DNA of 64,000 bases from Microglena sp. YARC. Taxonomy: Eukaryota > Chlorophyta > Chlorophyceae > Chlamydomonadales > Chlamydomonadaceae. The position numbers and the translations under genes are program-made. Below are positions 29,013 to 39,355 of this stretch, piece by piece. The stretch lies in assembly GCA_022414725.1 (NCBI GenBank), contig CM039462.1:80007417-80071416 (forward strand). Direction: 5' to 3'. The number at the start of each line of letters is the position of its first letter. Position 1 is the first letter of the stretch. Below the pieces are notes generated by a model that did not search any database, was not told the DNA's origin, and saw only the letters and a list, made by a program, of their open reading frames with translations.

Positions 29013-29440
29013 AAAATAGTAGGGTGCCCTGGAGGGTAGAGGGAGGAGAGGGTGTTCCGGGCCACAGGGTGATGTCGTAACTGAGGAGGAAGGAGGGGCA
29101 ACGAGGAAGGTGCTGCCCACTGGTGAGGGTCTCCCAGGTGAAAAGGAGCCAGTCGATGATGGGGGAGAGTCAGGGAAATCCAAGAAAGCGGGAGACATGG
29201 TGTCAGCAGTGTGTACCTGGAAGCAGCCAGAGCTGGAGCAGACATACAATGGAGGGGATGTCGCCTTGGTCGACCATTGGAAGCGGCCTTGTCCATGGGA
29301 AAGGAACGCGTTGCAGCCCAGGGTGCCGTGAAGCAAGCTCCGGCAAGTGATGGTATAAGGACGGTGGAGAGTCTTGTCTGTGAGATACCCACACCTGCAG
29401 AAAGCCTGCTCGTAGAGGGAGGGAGAATTTAGGTTCGTCT
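29013..29440 (-). pseudogene. LINE ORF C-terminal fragment
   Basis: The minus strand matches the plus-strand coding region at about 42945-43340 (for example CTCTCCACCGTCCTTA-ACC and GGCACCCTGGGCTGCAACGC), but the frame is broken by small indels. It is truncated by a neighbouring 3' UTR copy on each side. Confidence 0.85.
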
Positions 29441-29442
29441 AG

Positions 29443-29785
29443 TCTTTTTTTTGTTTTTACAAAGGGGGGAACCAGCAAAAGGCGCAACTGAAAAACCCTA
29501 GACCTTTGTGGCCAAGGAGAAAAGAGCGAAGAAAAGGACAAAACAGGCAAAGGGACAGCTAAGGGACGGACACTACCAAGGCGACTGAAGGGACAAAGGA
29601 GGACAGGAACATAAGACAAACAAACCAGAGAGGCAAGGAGGAAGCCCCAAACAGTTTGCCTAAGAGAAGGGGCTAGAACTACGAAGAAAAAGACCTAAGA
29701 TGGGGGGAGGGGGTAACATTGCAACCTCTATCAGTCACCGGAACAGAAAACTGAAAGAGGAGAAGCAAAGTAAGGGGGACTTTTT
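29443..29785 (-). mobile_element. LINE 3' UTR copy with poly(A)
   Basis: The plus strand shows poly-T then ACAAAGGGGGGAACCAG, and further on GGACAAAGGAGGACAGGAAC and CTCTATCAGTCACCGGA. One of a pair of adjacent minus-strand copies. Confidence 0.9.
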
Positions 29786-30017
29786 TTTTTTTACAAAGGG
29801 GGGAACCAGGAAAAGGCGCAACTGATAAAACCTAGCCCTTTGTGACCAAGGAGAAAAGACCAAAGAAAAAGACAAGAACGGCCAAGGGACAGCTAAGGGA
29901 CGGACACGACCTGGGCGACTTAAGGGACAAAGGAGGACAGGAACAGAATACAAACAAACCAGAGAGGCAAGGAAGAAGCCCAAAACAGGAAGCCCAAGAG
30001 AGGGGGCTAGGAAAACT
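29786..30017 (-). mobile_element. LINE 3' UTR copy with poly(A)
   Basis: Poly-T and ACAAAGGGGGGAACCAGGAA at the left end, running to GAGAGGGGGCTAGG. 5'-truncated. Confidence 0.9.
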
Positions 30018-30460
30018 ATGCGAGAAACTAAGATGAGAACGGGTTGGATTGGTGCGATTGACCTACTGGTCACGCAAGGGCTGCCTCAGTATGGAGGCAG
30101 CGATATGGGAGTAACCAGGTTGGCGCGTAAAGGCTGTCTGGCTGTTAGGCAGGTCGCTGAAAATGCTGAAATAGCAAGCATGTTTTGTAGAAGCACATGT
30201 TACTCGCATGACTTGTTCTCAACTGATTTCCCTGCCTCCTGGAAGCGCTTTCGAGCAGCTGCCTTGGTAACTCAGGGCAAACCAGACTCCTCCTATCCAT
30301 CCCTGCCCCCTTCCTATTCTCCTCCTCCCTCTCCTGTCCCACCCTCTTCCCCCAGCCCACTGGCCACCCGACGTCCCTCCCTAACACCTTTTTTACCTCT
30401 CTCTGCCTTCACCCCTCCCCCTTTTTTGACTGATGAGGCCATATCCTTACTATCCCCCCT

Positions 30461-30529
<69 letters not shown>

Positions 30530-30985
30530 TTGTCCTCCTCCTCCAGCCACCAGCGATCTGAACTCTCTATCAGACACCCAGCATGATCCGCTTTGCTGCC
30601 CCATTTGTCTCAACCCCTCTGGGACCGAGCCCCCTTATTGGACACCTTGTGCGCACTCCTTCCACTTCACATGCATCACCTCTTGGTTTACTATAGGACA
30701 TTCCTCGTGTCCTAGCTGGAAGGGTGACTGCAGCCCAGCCCCCCTCCGATTTGGCATCCAGCCCATACCCCAGATCTAGACCCTGATCCAGACCCTGACC
30801 CAGACCCAGCCCAAGCCCCAGCTCTAGACCCTGGTCTGGACCCTGACCTACATCCAGCCCAAGCTCCAGATCTAGACCCTGATCTAGACCCTGACCCAGA
30901 TCCAGCCCGAGCCAAAGATCAAGACCCTGGTCTGGACCCCGACCTACATCCAGCCCAAGCCCCATATCTAGACCCTGATCTAGAC
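30018..30985 (+). pseudogene. Pro-rich, RING-H2-like ORF followed by Asp-Pro repeats (probable LINE ORF part)
   Basis: The frame at 30018-30779 codes a Ser/Pro-rich region and a poly-Pro stretch from a 60-base C-run. It then codes a zinc-finger-like segment (CCPICLNPSG, PCAHSFHFTC, SSCPSWKGD). This fits C-x2-C ... C-x-H-x2-H-x2-C ... C-x2-x of RING-H2, with the last cysteine replaced by W. After a stop at 30777 the sequence continues as Asp-Pro repeats in another frame (30780-30985), cut off by a LINE poly-T. The Pro-rich part recurs on the minus strand at about 47395-47660, linked to LINE sequence, so I assign it to a LINE rather than a host gene. Confidence 0.6.
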
Positions 30986-31240
30986 CCTTTTTTTTTTTTT
31001 TTTTTACAAAGGGGGGAACCAGGAAAAGGCGCAACTGATAAAACCTAGCCCTTTGTGACCAAGGAGAAAAGACCAAAGAAAAAGACAAGAACGGCTAAGG
31101 GACAGCTAAGGGACGGACACCACCTGGGCGACGTAAGGGACAAAGGAGGACAGGAACAGAAGACAAACAAACCAGAGAGGCAAGGAAGAAGCCAAATACA
31201 GGAAGCCCAAGAGAAGGGGCTAGGACTACTAACCCTGACC
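30986..31240 (-). mobile_element. LINE 3' UTR copy with poly(A)
   Basis: A 17-base T-run, then ACAAAGGGGGGAACCAGGAA and the standard 3' UTR, ending CTAGGACTACTAA. It is inserted into the Asp-Pro repeat region: the same repeat type continues at 31241. Confidence 0.92.
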
Positions 31241-31614
31241 CAGATCCAGCCCGAGCCCAAAATCAAGACCCTTTTCCTTCTAGTCCTCCTTAGTTTTATT
31301 CTCCTCTTTCAGTTTTCTGATCCAGTGGCTGATAGAGGTTGCAATGTTCCCCCCCCCCTCCCCCCCTGTATTAGGTATTTTTCTTACTAGTCCTAGCCCC
31401 TCCTCTTGGGCTTTTGGGCTTTCTCCTTGCCTCTCTGGTTTGTTTGTCTTCTGTTACTGTCCTCCTTTGTCCCTTTAGTCGCCCTTGTGGTGTCTGTCCC
31501 TTAGCTGTCCCTTTGCCGTTCTTGTCTTTTTCTTTGGTCTTTTCTCCTTGGTCACGAAGGGCTAGGTTTCATCAGTTGTGCCTTTTCCTGGTTCCCCCCT
31601 TCGTAAAAAAAAAG
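31241..31614 (+). mobile_element. LINE 3' region and 3' UTR with poly(A)
   Basis: Begins with a short piece of Asp-Pro repeat (CCCTGACCCAGATCCAGCCC), then TCTTTCAGTTTTCTGATCCA, a C-run and the 3' UTR to GGTTCCCCCCTTCGTAAAAA. Confidence 0.9.
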
Positions 31615-31904
31615 GAGGGGGAAGAAAAACATTGCAACCTCTATCAGTCACCGGATCAGAAAACTGAAAGAGATCAAGAAAACGGAGGATGACTATAAGG
31701 AAAATTAAGCGAGAAACTAAGATGAAAAAAGTGGGGAGGGGGGAGGGGGGGGAGGGGTAACTAAGGAGGAATATAAGGGGGAAACTAACAAGGGGAAGCA
31801 AACAAAGGGAGAAACTGCATAAACAAGCCAAAAGCTTGGACGCAATCAGAAAAGAAGAAAGACAACTTAAGGCAAAGCGAAACCCTAAAATACTGGTCTG
31901 GTCA
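31615..31904 (-). mobile_element. LINE 3' UTR internal segment, opposite orientation
   Basis: The plus strand reads CATTGCAACCTCTATCAGTC, GGGAGAAACTGCATAAACAA and GAAAAGAAGAAAGACAACTT, the complement of the upstream half of the 3' UTR. Head-to-tail with the preceding copy. Confidence 0.85.
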
Positions 31905-32232
31905 GGTAAACAATCTTCTGATCCGGTGACTGTTATAGATTGCAATGTTTCCCCCCCCCCCCCCCCCCCTTCATTAGGTCTTTTTTTCTTAGTGGTCCTA
32001 GCCCCTTCTCTTGAGCTTCCTGTTTTGGGCTTCTTCCTTGCCTCTCTGGTTTGTTTGTCTTCTGTTCCTGTCCTCCTTTGTCCCTCTAGTCGCCCAGGTG
32101 GTGTCTGTCCCTTAGCTGTCCCTCAGCCGTTCATGTCTTTTTCTTTGGTCTTTTCTCCTTGGTCACAAAGGGCTAGGTTTTATCAGTTGCGCCTTTTCCT
32201 GGTTCCCCCCTTTGTAAAAAAAAAAAAAAACA
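31905..32232 (+). mobile_element. LINE 3' UTR copy with poly(A)
   Basis: From TTCTGATCCGGTGACTGTTA and a C-run to GGTTCCCCCCTTTGTAAAAA. One of the cleanest plus-strand copies. Confidence 0.92.
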
Positions 32233-32880
32233 GGAATGTAGACAGTGACAGTATCAAGATCTAGATCTTGATCTGGATCTTAGCTCAGATCTGGACCTTG
32301 ATCTTGGTCCAGATCTAGACCTAGATCTGGAACGTGGTCGTGAGCTGTGTCCAAATCTGGAACCTGATCCTGATCTGGGTCAGGGTCTAGATCAGGGTCT
32401 AGATCTGGGATCAGAGGATCTAGGGCTTGGGCTGGATCTGGGTCAGGGTCTAGAACAGGGTCTAGATTTTGGGCCTGGGCTGGATCTGGGTCAAGGTCTA
32501 GATCAGGGTCTAGAGCTGGGGCTTAGGCTGGGTCTGGGTCAGGGTCTAGATCAAGAACTAGATCTGGGGTATGGGCTGGATCTGGGTCAGGTTCCAGATC
32601 ATGGTACAGATATGAGGCTTGGCCTTGGACAGGATCTGGGAGTAACTTTGTCTGTACAACGTGCAAGGACTTACACCCCTTAAACTCTTTGAGCACATTT
32701 GTTGGGCTTTGAGAAACGCGAGTGGATATGGCAGTACTCACTGACGTAAGGACAACCTTATCACCCTTCAGAAGCAGCTCTCTCCTGATTCCCTTCTTCC
32801 GAGCCCCACCCACTTCCTCCTGCCTCTCAGAATCCTCCATCTCCTCCCTCTCATCCCTGCTCCTTCATTTCAGCTGCTGA
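32233..32880 (-). pseudogene. LINE segment: Lys/Glu-rich ORF leading into Asp-Pro repeats
   Basis: On the minus strand a frame starting MEDSERQEEVGGARKKGIRR passes directly into DLEPDPDPAHTPDL and a long run of D-P/L-D units. This becomes the AGATCTAGAT-rich segment at 32240-32300. Here the Asp-Pro module follows a different N-terminal part from that at 43.7 kb (LINE C-terminus) or 30.7 kb (RING-like). Confidence 0.65.
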
Positions 32881-33980
32881 GATACCTAGTAGACGAAGCT
32901 TTGAGGCGACAATTGGAGCTGGAGGTCCTTTTTTCGCGCGATTGTTTAGTGTTTTTTTGCCTTAGACAGGTGTTGTGCTGCTAAGACTCTTTCCCTCTTT
33001 CCCTCTTTCTTGAATTCTCAGTCAGCAGGTCTCCTTTTGAAGGTCTGCATTGGTCAGCATCTTCTTGTTCTCTAATTAGAGACTTGCCGATCCTTGCGTG
33101 TGACATTGGTTGGAAACCATAGCGATACAGTTTGTCTTAGCATTTTGCTGCCCTAGAGGGCTGGATAGTAGTTTTGGGGGGTGGATCTGCTGCTCCTGCC
33201 CTGAAGACTGTTTTTTGTTTGCTTTTTCCCGGACCTGCTTATCAGTAGCATGCCCTGCTTTGGTCTTCTTCCTTCCAGATCTTGCTGGCCTGCATTGGAG
33301 AAGAAGTGGCATGCTACTTGACAGCTGAGTTGGCACGCCGGTCTGCTAATGGAGTGATGCCCTGATGCGCTGGACTGTTATAGGAGTGATGCCCTGTACC
33401 GTGTTGTATCTTGCGTCTGCAGGTTCAGGAGGCTTACTTAGGAGCTACATAGTTTTTGTTACCTTGTTACTGCTACCTTTGAACCGTAAGGCATGCCGCG
33501 TTCTGGTCATCTTTGCAGAGTTTGCTGATTTGCATCGGCGACCTAGTGGCATGTTACTAGGCTGCTGAGAGACTGCGCTGGAATGCTAATGGAGTGATGC
33601 CCTGATGCACTGGCTACCGGTTTTTTTGCTTTTAAGTGCCTGCTGCTTTAGTGTGCCTTTAAAGTTTTCCTTGCTGGTCAGTGGATATTGTGGGGGTTCT
33701 ACCCTTTCACCGTCCAAGACGTTTTCTAAGGAGTTTGATTTGCTTATTTATATCTATTTTTAGTTACCTTGTTAGTGTTAGCTTTGGCCCTGTCATGTTT
33801 TTTGTTGCATGCCGCGCTCTGGTCGTCTTTGCAGAGCTTGCTGTTCTGCATGGGTGACCTAGCGGCATGTTACTAGGCTGCTGAGAGTCTGTGCTGGTTT
33901 GCTGAAAGGAGTGATGCCCTGATGCACTGGCCTGTTACAGGAGTGATGCCCTGCAGTGTTTTAATCTTAGATCAGCAAGA
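32881..33980 (+). repeat. Diverged tandem repeat, three units; otherwise non-coding
   Basis: Units share GTGGCATG-TACT, GGCTGCTGAGAG-CTG, TGCTAATGGAGTGATGCCCT and GATGC-CTGG, centred near 33310, 33555 and 33865 (spacing about 245 and 310). No gene is recognised. The region leads into a LINE 3' end. Confidence 0.75.
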
Positions 33981-33984
33981 CCTT

Positions 33985-34303
33985 CGGGTGCATGCCTTTC
34001 CTTCTTTTTCTGTGTTGCTCTTGGAGGTTACAGTGGTGTTTTGTTGGTTGGGGAGGAACAGTGTTGCTTGGAGGTGGGGGTGGTGCTCGGAAGGCCCTTT
34101 GTCCTTTGTCCTCCTAGTAATTAGTTTGTCCCTCGTTCTTTTGTCCCCTAGTCTTTTCGTCATTTGTCTTCGGATCTTTTGTCTTAGCGGACTTTTGTTC
34201 CATGTCCTCTAGTCTTCTTCTTTGTTTTTTCTTCCTTGGTCACATAGGGCTAGGTTTTATCTGATGTTCCCTTTCCCTCCCTATGTAAAAAAAAAAAAAA
34301 ACG
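33985..34303 (+). mobile_element. LINE 3' end, subfamily B, with poly(A)
   Basis: Contains GCCTTTCCTTCTTTTTCT, GGAGGTTACAGTGGTGTTTT, AGTAATTAGTTTGTCCCTCG and GGGCTAGGTTTTATCTGATG, ending in a 15-base A-run. A sister copy is at 46835-47145. Only the last about 60 bases resemble the main family. Confidence 0.87.
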
Positions 34304-35709
34304 TGGACCTTCTTCAACACCTCCCAGGCGCAGGGGCAATTTGGCCAGGCGCGAGATTTTTCTTTTGCCCTGGTACAGGGCACACTGAAGGCATCATCCT
34401 GATATTAAGCCCTCACTGCCCCATCACAGATCCCAACCTAAGACCAATCCTGGGTCCAACAGGCCGCATTCTAGGCATCGATGCTTTCATTTGTGACTCC
34501 GTCAACACCATTTTGTGCGTCTATGCTCCGGCCCAAGCTGCTGACAGAGAATACTTATTTTTCAACTGTGTGCGTCCCAACCTTCCCACTGACGGACGCC
34601 TCCTTCTCGTTGTTGGTGACTTCAACTGCATTCTTGACCCCCTCGATGCAGTCTACCCTCCTCACAGGCTCAATATTGACCCAATGAGTCGCATGCAGGG
34701 GGCACCTCCCCTTGGATTGCAGACATCATGAAGGGGGAGAGGGGGAGAGGGGGAGAGGGGGAGAGGGGGAGAGGGGAGAGGAGGGGAGGGGGGAGGGGAA
34801 GACCCACCTCCTGGGGTGAAAGTCCTTTCACAACTTAAAAACAAAAAAACAATTTAATACCTACAGCCTTCACGACATCTGGCGGAACACGCACCCGACT
34901 GCCAAAGACTTCACACATTGGAGCATCCCAGCCTCATCTGGCAGTAGGCATGACCGCTGTTTGGCTTCAGACTCCCTCCTACTCTCCTAGCACTCTTCAC
35001 AGCCACTTCCTCCATTCTCCCTACCTCTGGCTTTATCTCTGACCACCGCCCTGTGTCTATATCCCTCTCCTTCCTAGGCCACCCTCCACCCAAGGGCCAA
35101 GGGCTGCAAGGGTTCCCCCTCCTCCTCCTCCTCCTCAACATTCCAGAAGCATGTGATGAGCTCAAGAACATCATCGCTTCCCAATCCCTCCTACTGAACC
35201 TCTTACCCGATTCAGACATTGTCACAAAATAAGATAACATGAAGGAGGTTATTCGCACCAGCAGTTAGGCAATTTTCAAGAAGTATCGCCGTGCCGGCCA
35301 GCGTGCCGCTCGCATAGTAGAGGACGACGCCCGGCAGGAATTCTTACAGGTCCATTTCTCCCCTGATGCAATTTCTTTCTTGGCACGCCTCAACATAGCC
35401 AAGGCTAAGGCATTAGCAACAACACTCGCTTGGCAGCAACTCCTTGCTCCAATGCTCAAAGCTCTACCTATCCTCGAGCACACTTTTGGGGATTCATCTT
35501 CCTTCTACTTCCACCACCTTTCCCGTTCCCCTCACCCCCCAGTCCACATCAATCTTATCCAGCCTCCAGGGCCACCCCAGCACCTCCCCCTTTCTGTGGC
35601 TGACCTCTCTACAATCATAGGAGTCAACTTAGGACTGGTCTATGCTCGGGACTCGGACTTTATAGTGCTGATTCCTTCTTTGTACTGTACCGTCCCAACC
35701 CTCTCATCA
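34304..35709 (+). pseudogene. LINE ORF2 fragment: apurinic-type endonuclease domain and linker
   Basis: The frame contains VCVYAPAQAADREYLFF-like text, GRILGIDAFICDSVNTI and LLVVGDFNCILDP (the GDFN motif). After an interruption (34726-34858) it continues with YSLHDIWRNTHPTAKDFTHW and ISDHRPVSISL (the SDH catalytic motif). This order is that of the endonuclease that nicks the target for target-primed reverse transcription. The following linker has stops near 35230 and 35265, then is open to 35709, where the CACTA element interrupts it. No reverse transcriptase motif is present in this copy. Confidence 0.85.
34726..34858 (-). repeat. GGGGAGA microsatellite plus truncated family A copy inside the LINE endonuclease
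   Basis: Purine repeats at about 34735-34798 are followed by GACCCACCTCCTGGGGTGAA and AGTCCTTTCACAACTTAAAA, a family A end in minus orientation. The endonuclease frame resumes after it, so the block is an insertion. Confidence 0.85.
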
Positions 35710-36084
35710 CACTATGAATAAAACAGCATTTTACGAACTTGCTAATTCTCGGACAGGTATCGTAAAGTGAAAATCTACGAACCCCCCTCGTAATATGTCA
35801 TGAGGACCCTTAGTAAAGTTTTGTCTATCATCTAAAGCATTTTACGAAGCCCAAATAGCAAATTACGAGGGGGGGTTCGTAGATCGAGAATCCCCATAGC
35901 CTGTTACGAAGCCTATGATCAATTTACGAACTGGATTCATCCCCAAAGCATTTTACGAAGCCTATGTAGCAAATTACGAACTGGATTCATCCCAAATCGG
36001 TACGAATTCTCCCAAAATCACGGAGAATTCGGAACTTAGCTTCGTAAAACATAGTACCCTGTACCCAAAACCCATTAATTCCAA

Positions 36085-36575
36085 GTCAAGACTCACTGAC
36101 TCACTGACTCCCTAACTAATTGACTCACCGACTTACTAACTCAATGACTCACTGACACACTGGCTCACTAGCTCACTAGCTCCCTGAATGATTGACTCAC
36201 TGTCTCACTAACTCACTGGCTCACTGGCTCGCTGACTCTCTGACTCAATGACTCACTGACTCACTGGCTCACTGAATCACTGACTCACTGACTGATTGAC
36301 TGACTGACTCTCTAACTCACTAACTCACTTACTGATTGACTCACTGACTCTCTAAATCATTGACTCTCTAACTCACTGACTGATTTACTCACCGACTCAC
36401 TGACTCACTGACTCACTGACTCACTAAATGACTCATCGACTAACTGACTCACTGCCTCACTGCTCAGTTAGTCATGACTCACTGACTCACTGACTCACTA
36501 ACTCACAGACTCACAGACTCATAGGCTCACTGAATCACTGACTGATTGAGACACTCACTCACTGACTGATTAAGG
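36085..36575. repeat. CTCACTGA octanucleotide array, left part
   Basis: Degenerate (CTCACTGA)n with CTGATTGA variants, inside the CACTA element. It continues at 37381-38412 after an 805-base interruption. Confidence 0.95.
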
Positions 36576-37380
36576 GCGCCTGGTGGCGCGTCCCGAATGA
36601 AATTAATTGAACCCTTCATTCAGTTTATTTTAATTCAGTTTATTTTAATTGTACCGGTATTGAATGTTGTTTTATTTTAATTCAATTTTATTCATTTCAT
36701 TTTAATTTAATTCACGTGATTTGGATGCATGCTATTGCTTTATTTTTTGTCAATTCGAATAGGATTAAATTAAATTAAATTTGATGTAATTGAATTTCAT
36801 GGAATCGATGGATGTTGCAGCTTTGTTGGCTAAAAAGTGACGAAAATGAGAGTTTTTGAAGGGTTGTTGGATTCTAAGCAGTGCTGAACGTTCATGCTAT
36901 GCACATTTGTAGATTGGCTTTATTTTTTAAGAATTTGATACAAGAAAAATGAGACCAATCAGGAGTCTGGTTGATTTTAAGGAATTTTACAAGGTGTTTC
37001 ACGTTTGGGCCCAGCCCAGACGTGAACGGTACGTCCCGTCCTACTGAACGGGTTTTTGGCCAGCGGCAGGTGGCGTGGATTGCTCCTACCCCCGCCCGGT
37101 GGGCCCCCGCCCCTGCCCCTGCCCCCGCACACGCACACGCACACGCACACGCACACGCACACGCACACGCACACGCAGTCACGCAGTCACGCAGTCACGC
37201 AGTCACGCAGTCACGCAGTCACGCAGTCACGCAGTCACGCAGTCACGCAGTCACGCAGTCACGCAGTCACGCAGTCACGCAGTCACGCAGTCACGCAGTC
37301 ACGCAGTCACGCAGTCACGCAGTCACGCAGTCACGCACACGCACGGCCCTGGGGTGGGGTCCGTGGGCTTATTATAGGAA
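36576..37380. other. Insert within the CTCACTGA array, AT-rich then GC-rich
   Basis: The octanucleotide array is interrupted by AT-rich sequence with repeated TTTATTTTAATTCA (36620-36720), a GC-rich stretch and the array at 37120-37350. No gene is seen. Whether this is a separate insertion is unclear: no flanking duplication was recognised in the repeat context. Confidence 0.5.
37120..37350. repeat. CACACG and CAGTCACG microsatellites
   Basis: About eight hexamers CGCACA, then about 20 perfect octamers CAGTCACG (37174-37338), then a few hexamers again. Open frames across it ([14 protein letters not shown]) are artefacts. Confidence 0.95.
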
Positions 37381-38412
37381 CTGACTCACAGAATCACTGA
37401 ATCACTGAATCAATGTCTCACTGACTGATTGACTGATTGACTGATTAACTGATTGACTCACTGCCTCACTGACTGATTGACTCACTAACTCACTGACGCA
37501 CTGACGCAATGACACATTGACACACTGAATCACTGATTCACTGAATCACAAACTCACTGACTCATTGCCTCACTAACTCACAGACTCACTGACTCACTGA
37601 CTCACAGACTCACTTACTCACAGACTTACTGAATCACTGACTGATTGAGTCACTCTCCCACTGGCTCACTGACTCACTGGATCACTGAATCACTGTCTCA
37701 CTGACACACTGACTCATTGTCTCACTGACTCACTGATTGATTTACTCACTGACTCATTGGGTCGCTGACTCACTGACTGATTGACTCACTAGTTGACTCA
37801 CTGACTCAATGACTCAATGACACATTGACACGCTGACTCACTGATTCACTGACTCACTAACTCACCGACTCACTAACTTACAGGCTCACAGACTCACTTA
37901 CTAAAGATTCGCTGAATCACTGACTGATTGAGTCACTCACTCACTGACTCACTAAATCATTGTCTCACTTACTCACTGACTCATTGTCTCACTGACTCAC
38001 TAATTGATTGACTCACTGACTCATTGAGTCACTGACTCACTAACTGATTGACTCACTGACTCATTGACTCACTGACTCAATGACTCAATGACACACTAAC
38101 ACACTGAATCACTGACTCATTGACTCACTGACTCACTGACTCACTAACTCACAGACTCACAGACTCACTGGCTCACTGAATAATTTAAGCACTGTCTCAC
38201 ATACTCACTGACTGATTGTCTCACAGACTCACTGACTGATTGTCTCACGGACTCACTGATGATTGATTGACTCACTAACGCATTGAGTCACTGACTCACT
38301 TACTGATTGACTCACTGACTCACTTACTGATTGACTCACTGACTCACTGACTCACTGACTCAATGACACACTGACACACTGAGTCACTGACTCACTAACT
38401 CACTGACTTGCT
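37381..38412. repeat. CTCACTGA octanucleotide array, right part
   Basis: About 120 degenerate octamers, with higher-order similarity between blocks (CTGATTGACTCACTGACTCA and GACTCACAGACTCAC recur). Non-coding. Confidence 0.95.
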
Positions 38413-38629
38413 GACTGCCCCTCCACACTACAGCTCTGCATACACTACAGCTAACTCCAGTCAAGCGAAGAATCACATCCCCTAAACTCCGGTAACCAGC
38501 CTTATTAGATAACTGCCCTCTTGTTATCTTTTTAGATACGTATGCCTCTCTTTCTTGTAACTAACCGAACCCCCAAGCCCATCTTCCTTCCCATCTCTCT
38601 CCGCCTACTGCACAATCAAAATCATGGAA

Positions 38630-39355
38630 AGAGTTCAACACGGTCGGCCGACAGGGTTGGCGTGGGTTACACCCCTGCTGGGCAGGCACCAGGACATAAT
38701 ATTGGGTTGTGACTTCCCAAGGCCTCAATAGTTTTATCCCAAACTGTGCATGTGGTTAAATAATAATTATTCTGGGCTATGGCCAAGAGGAAAAGAGAAG
38801 AGAAAGAGTTTGGACAGAATTCAACACCGTCGAATGACAGGATTATTTAGCGTGGGTTACACATCTGCTGGGCAGGCACCAGGACATAATCTTGAGTTAT
38901 GACTTCCCAAGGCCTCAATGGTTTGATCTCAGACTGTGCATGTGGTTAAATAATAATTATTATGAGCTATGGCCAAGAGGAAAAGAGAAGAGAAAGAGTT
39001 TGGACAGAATTCGACATCGTCGAATGACAAGATTATTTAGCGTGGGTTACACATCTGCTGGGCAGGCACCAGGACACAATCTTGAGTTATGACTTCCCAT
39101 GGCCTCAATGGTTTGATCTCAGACTGTGCATGTGGTTAAATAATAATTATTATAAGCTATGGCCAAGAGGAAAAGAGAAGAGAAAGAGTTTGGACAGAAT
39201 TCGACACCGTTGAATGACAGGATTATTTAGCGTGGGTTACACATCTGCTGGGCAGGCACCAGGACATAATCTTGGGTTATGACTTCCCAAGGCCTCAATG
39301 GTTTGATCTCAGACTGTGCATGTGGTTAAATAATAATTATTATGAGCCATGGACA
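38630..39355 (+). repeat. 190-base tandem repeat, four copies
   Basis: Units start GAGTTTGGACAGAATTC at 38806, 38996 and 39186 (exact 190-base spacing), with a diverged first unit before. Each includes CGTGGGTTACACATCTGCTG, GGGCAGGCACCAGGACATAA and TGTGCATGTGGTTAAATAAT. Confidence 0.95.

Noticed and set aside
30018..30779. Host RING-finger gene
   Set aside because: The last zinc ligand is missing, the ORF is surrounded by LINE pieces on both sides, and its Pro-rich part recurs fused to LINE sequence at 47.4 kb.
33922..34212. Membrane protein of 96 residues
   Set aside because: The sequence is the 3' UTR of LINE subfamily B, repeated at 46.8-47.1 kb without the same frame.
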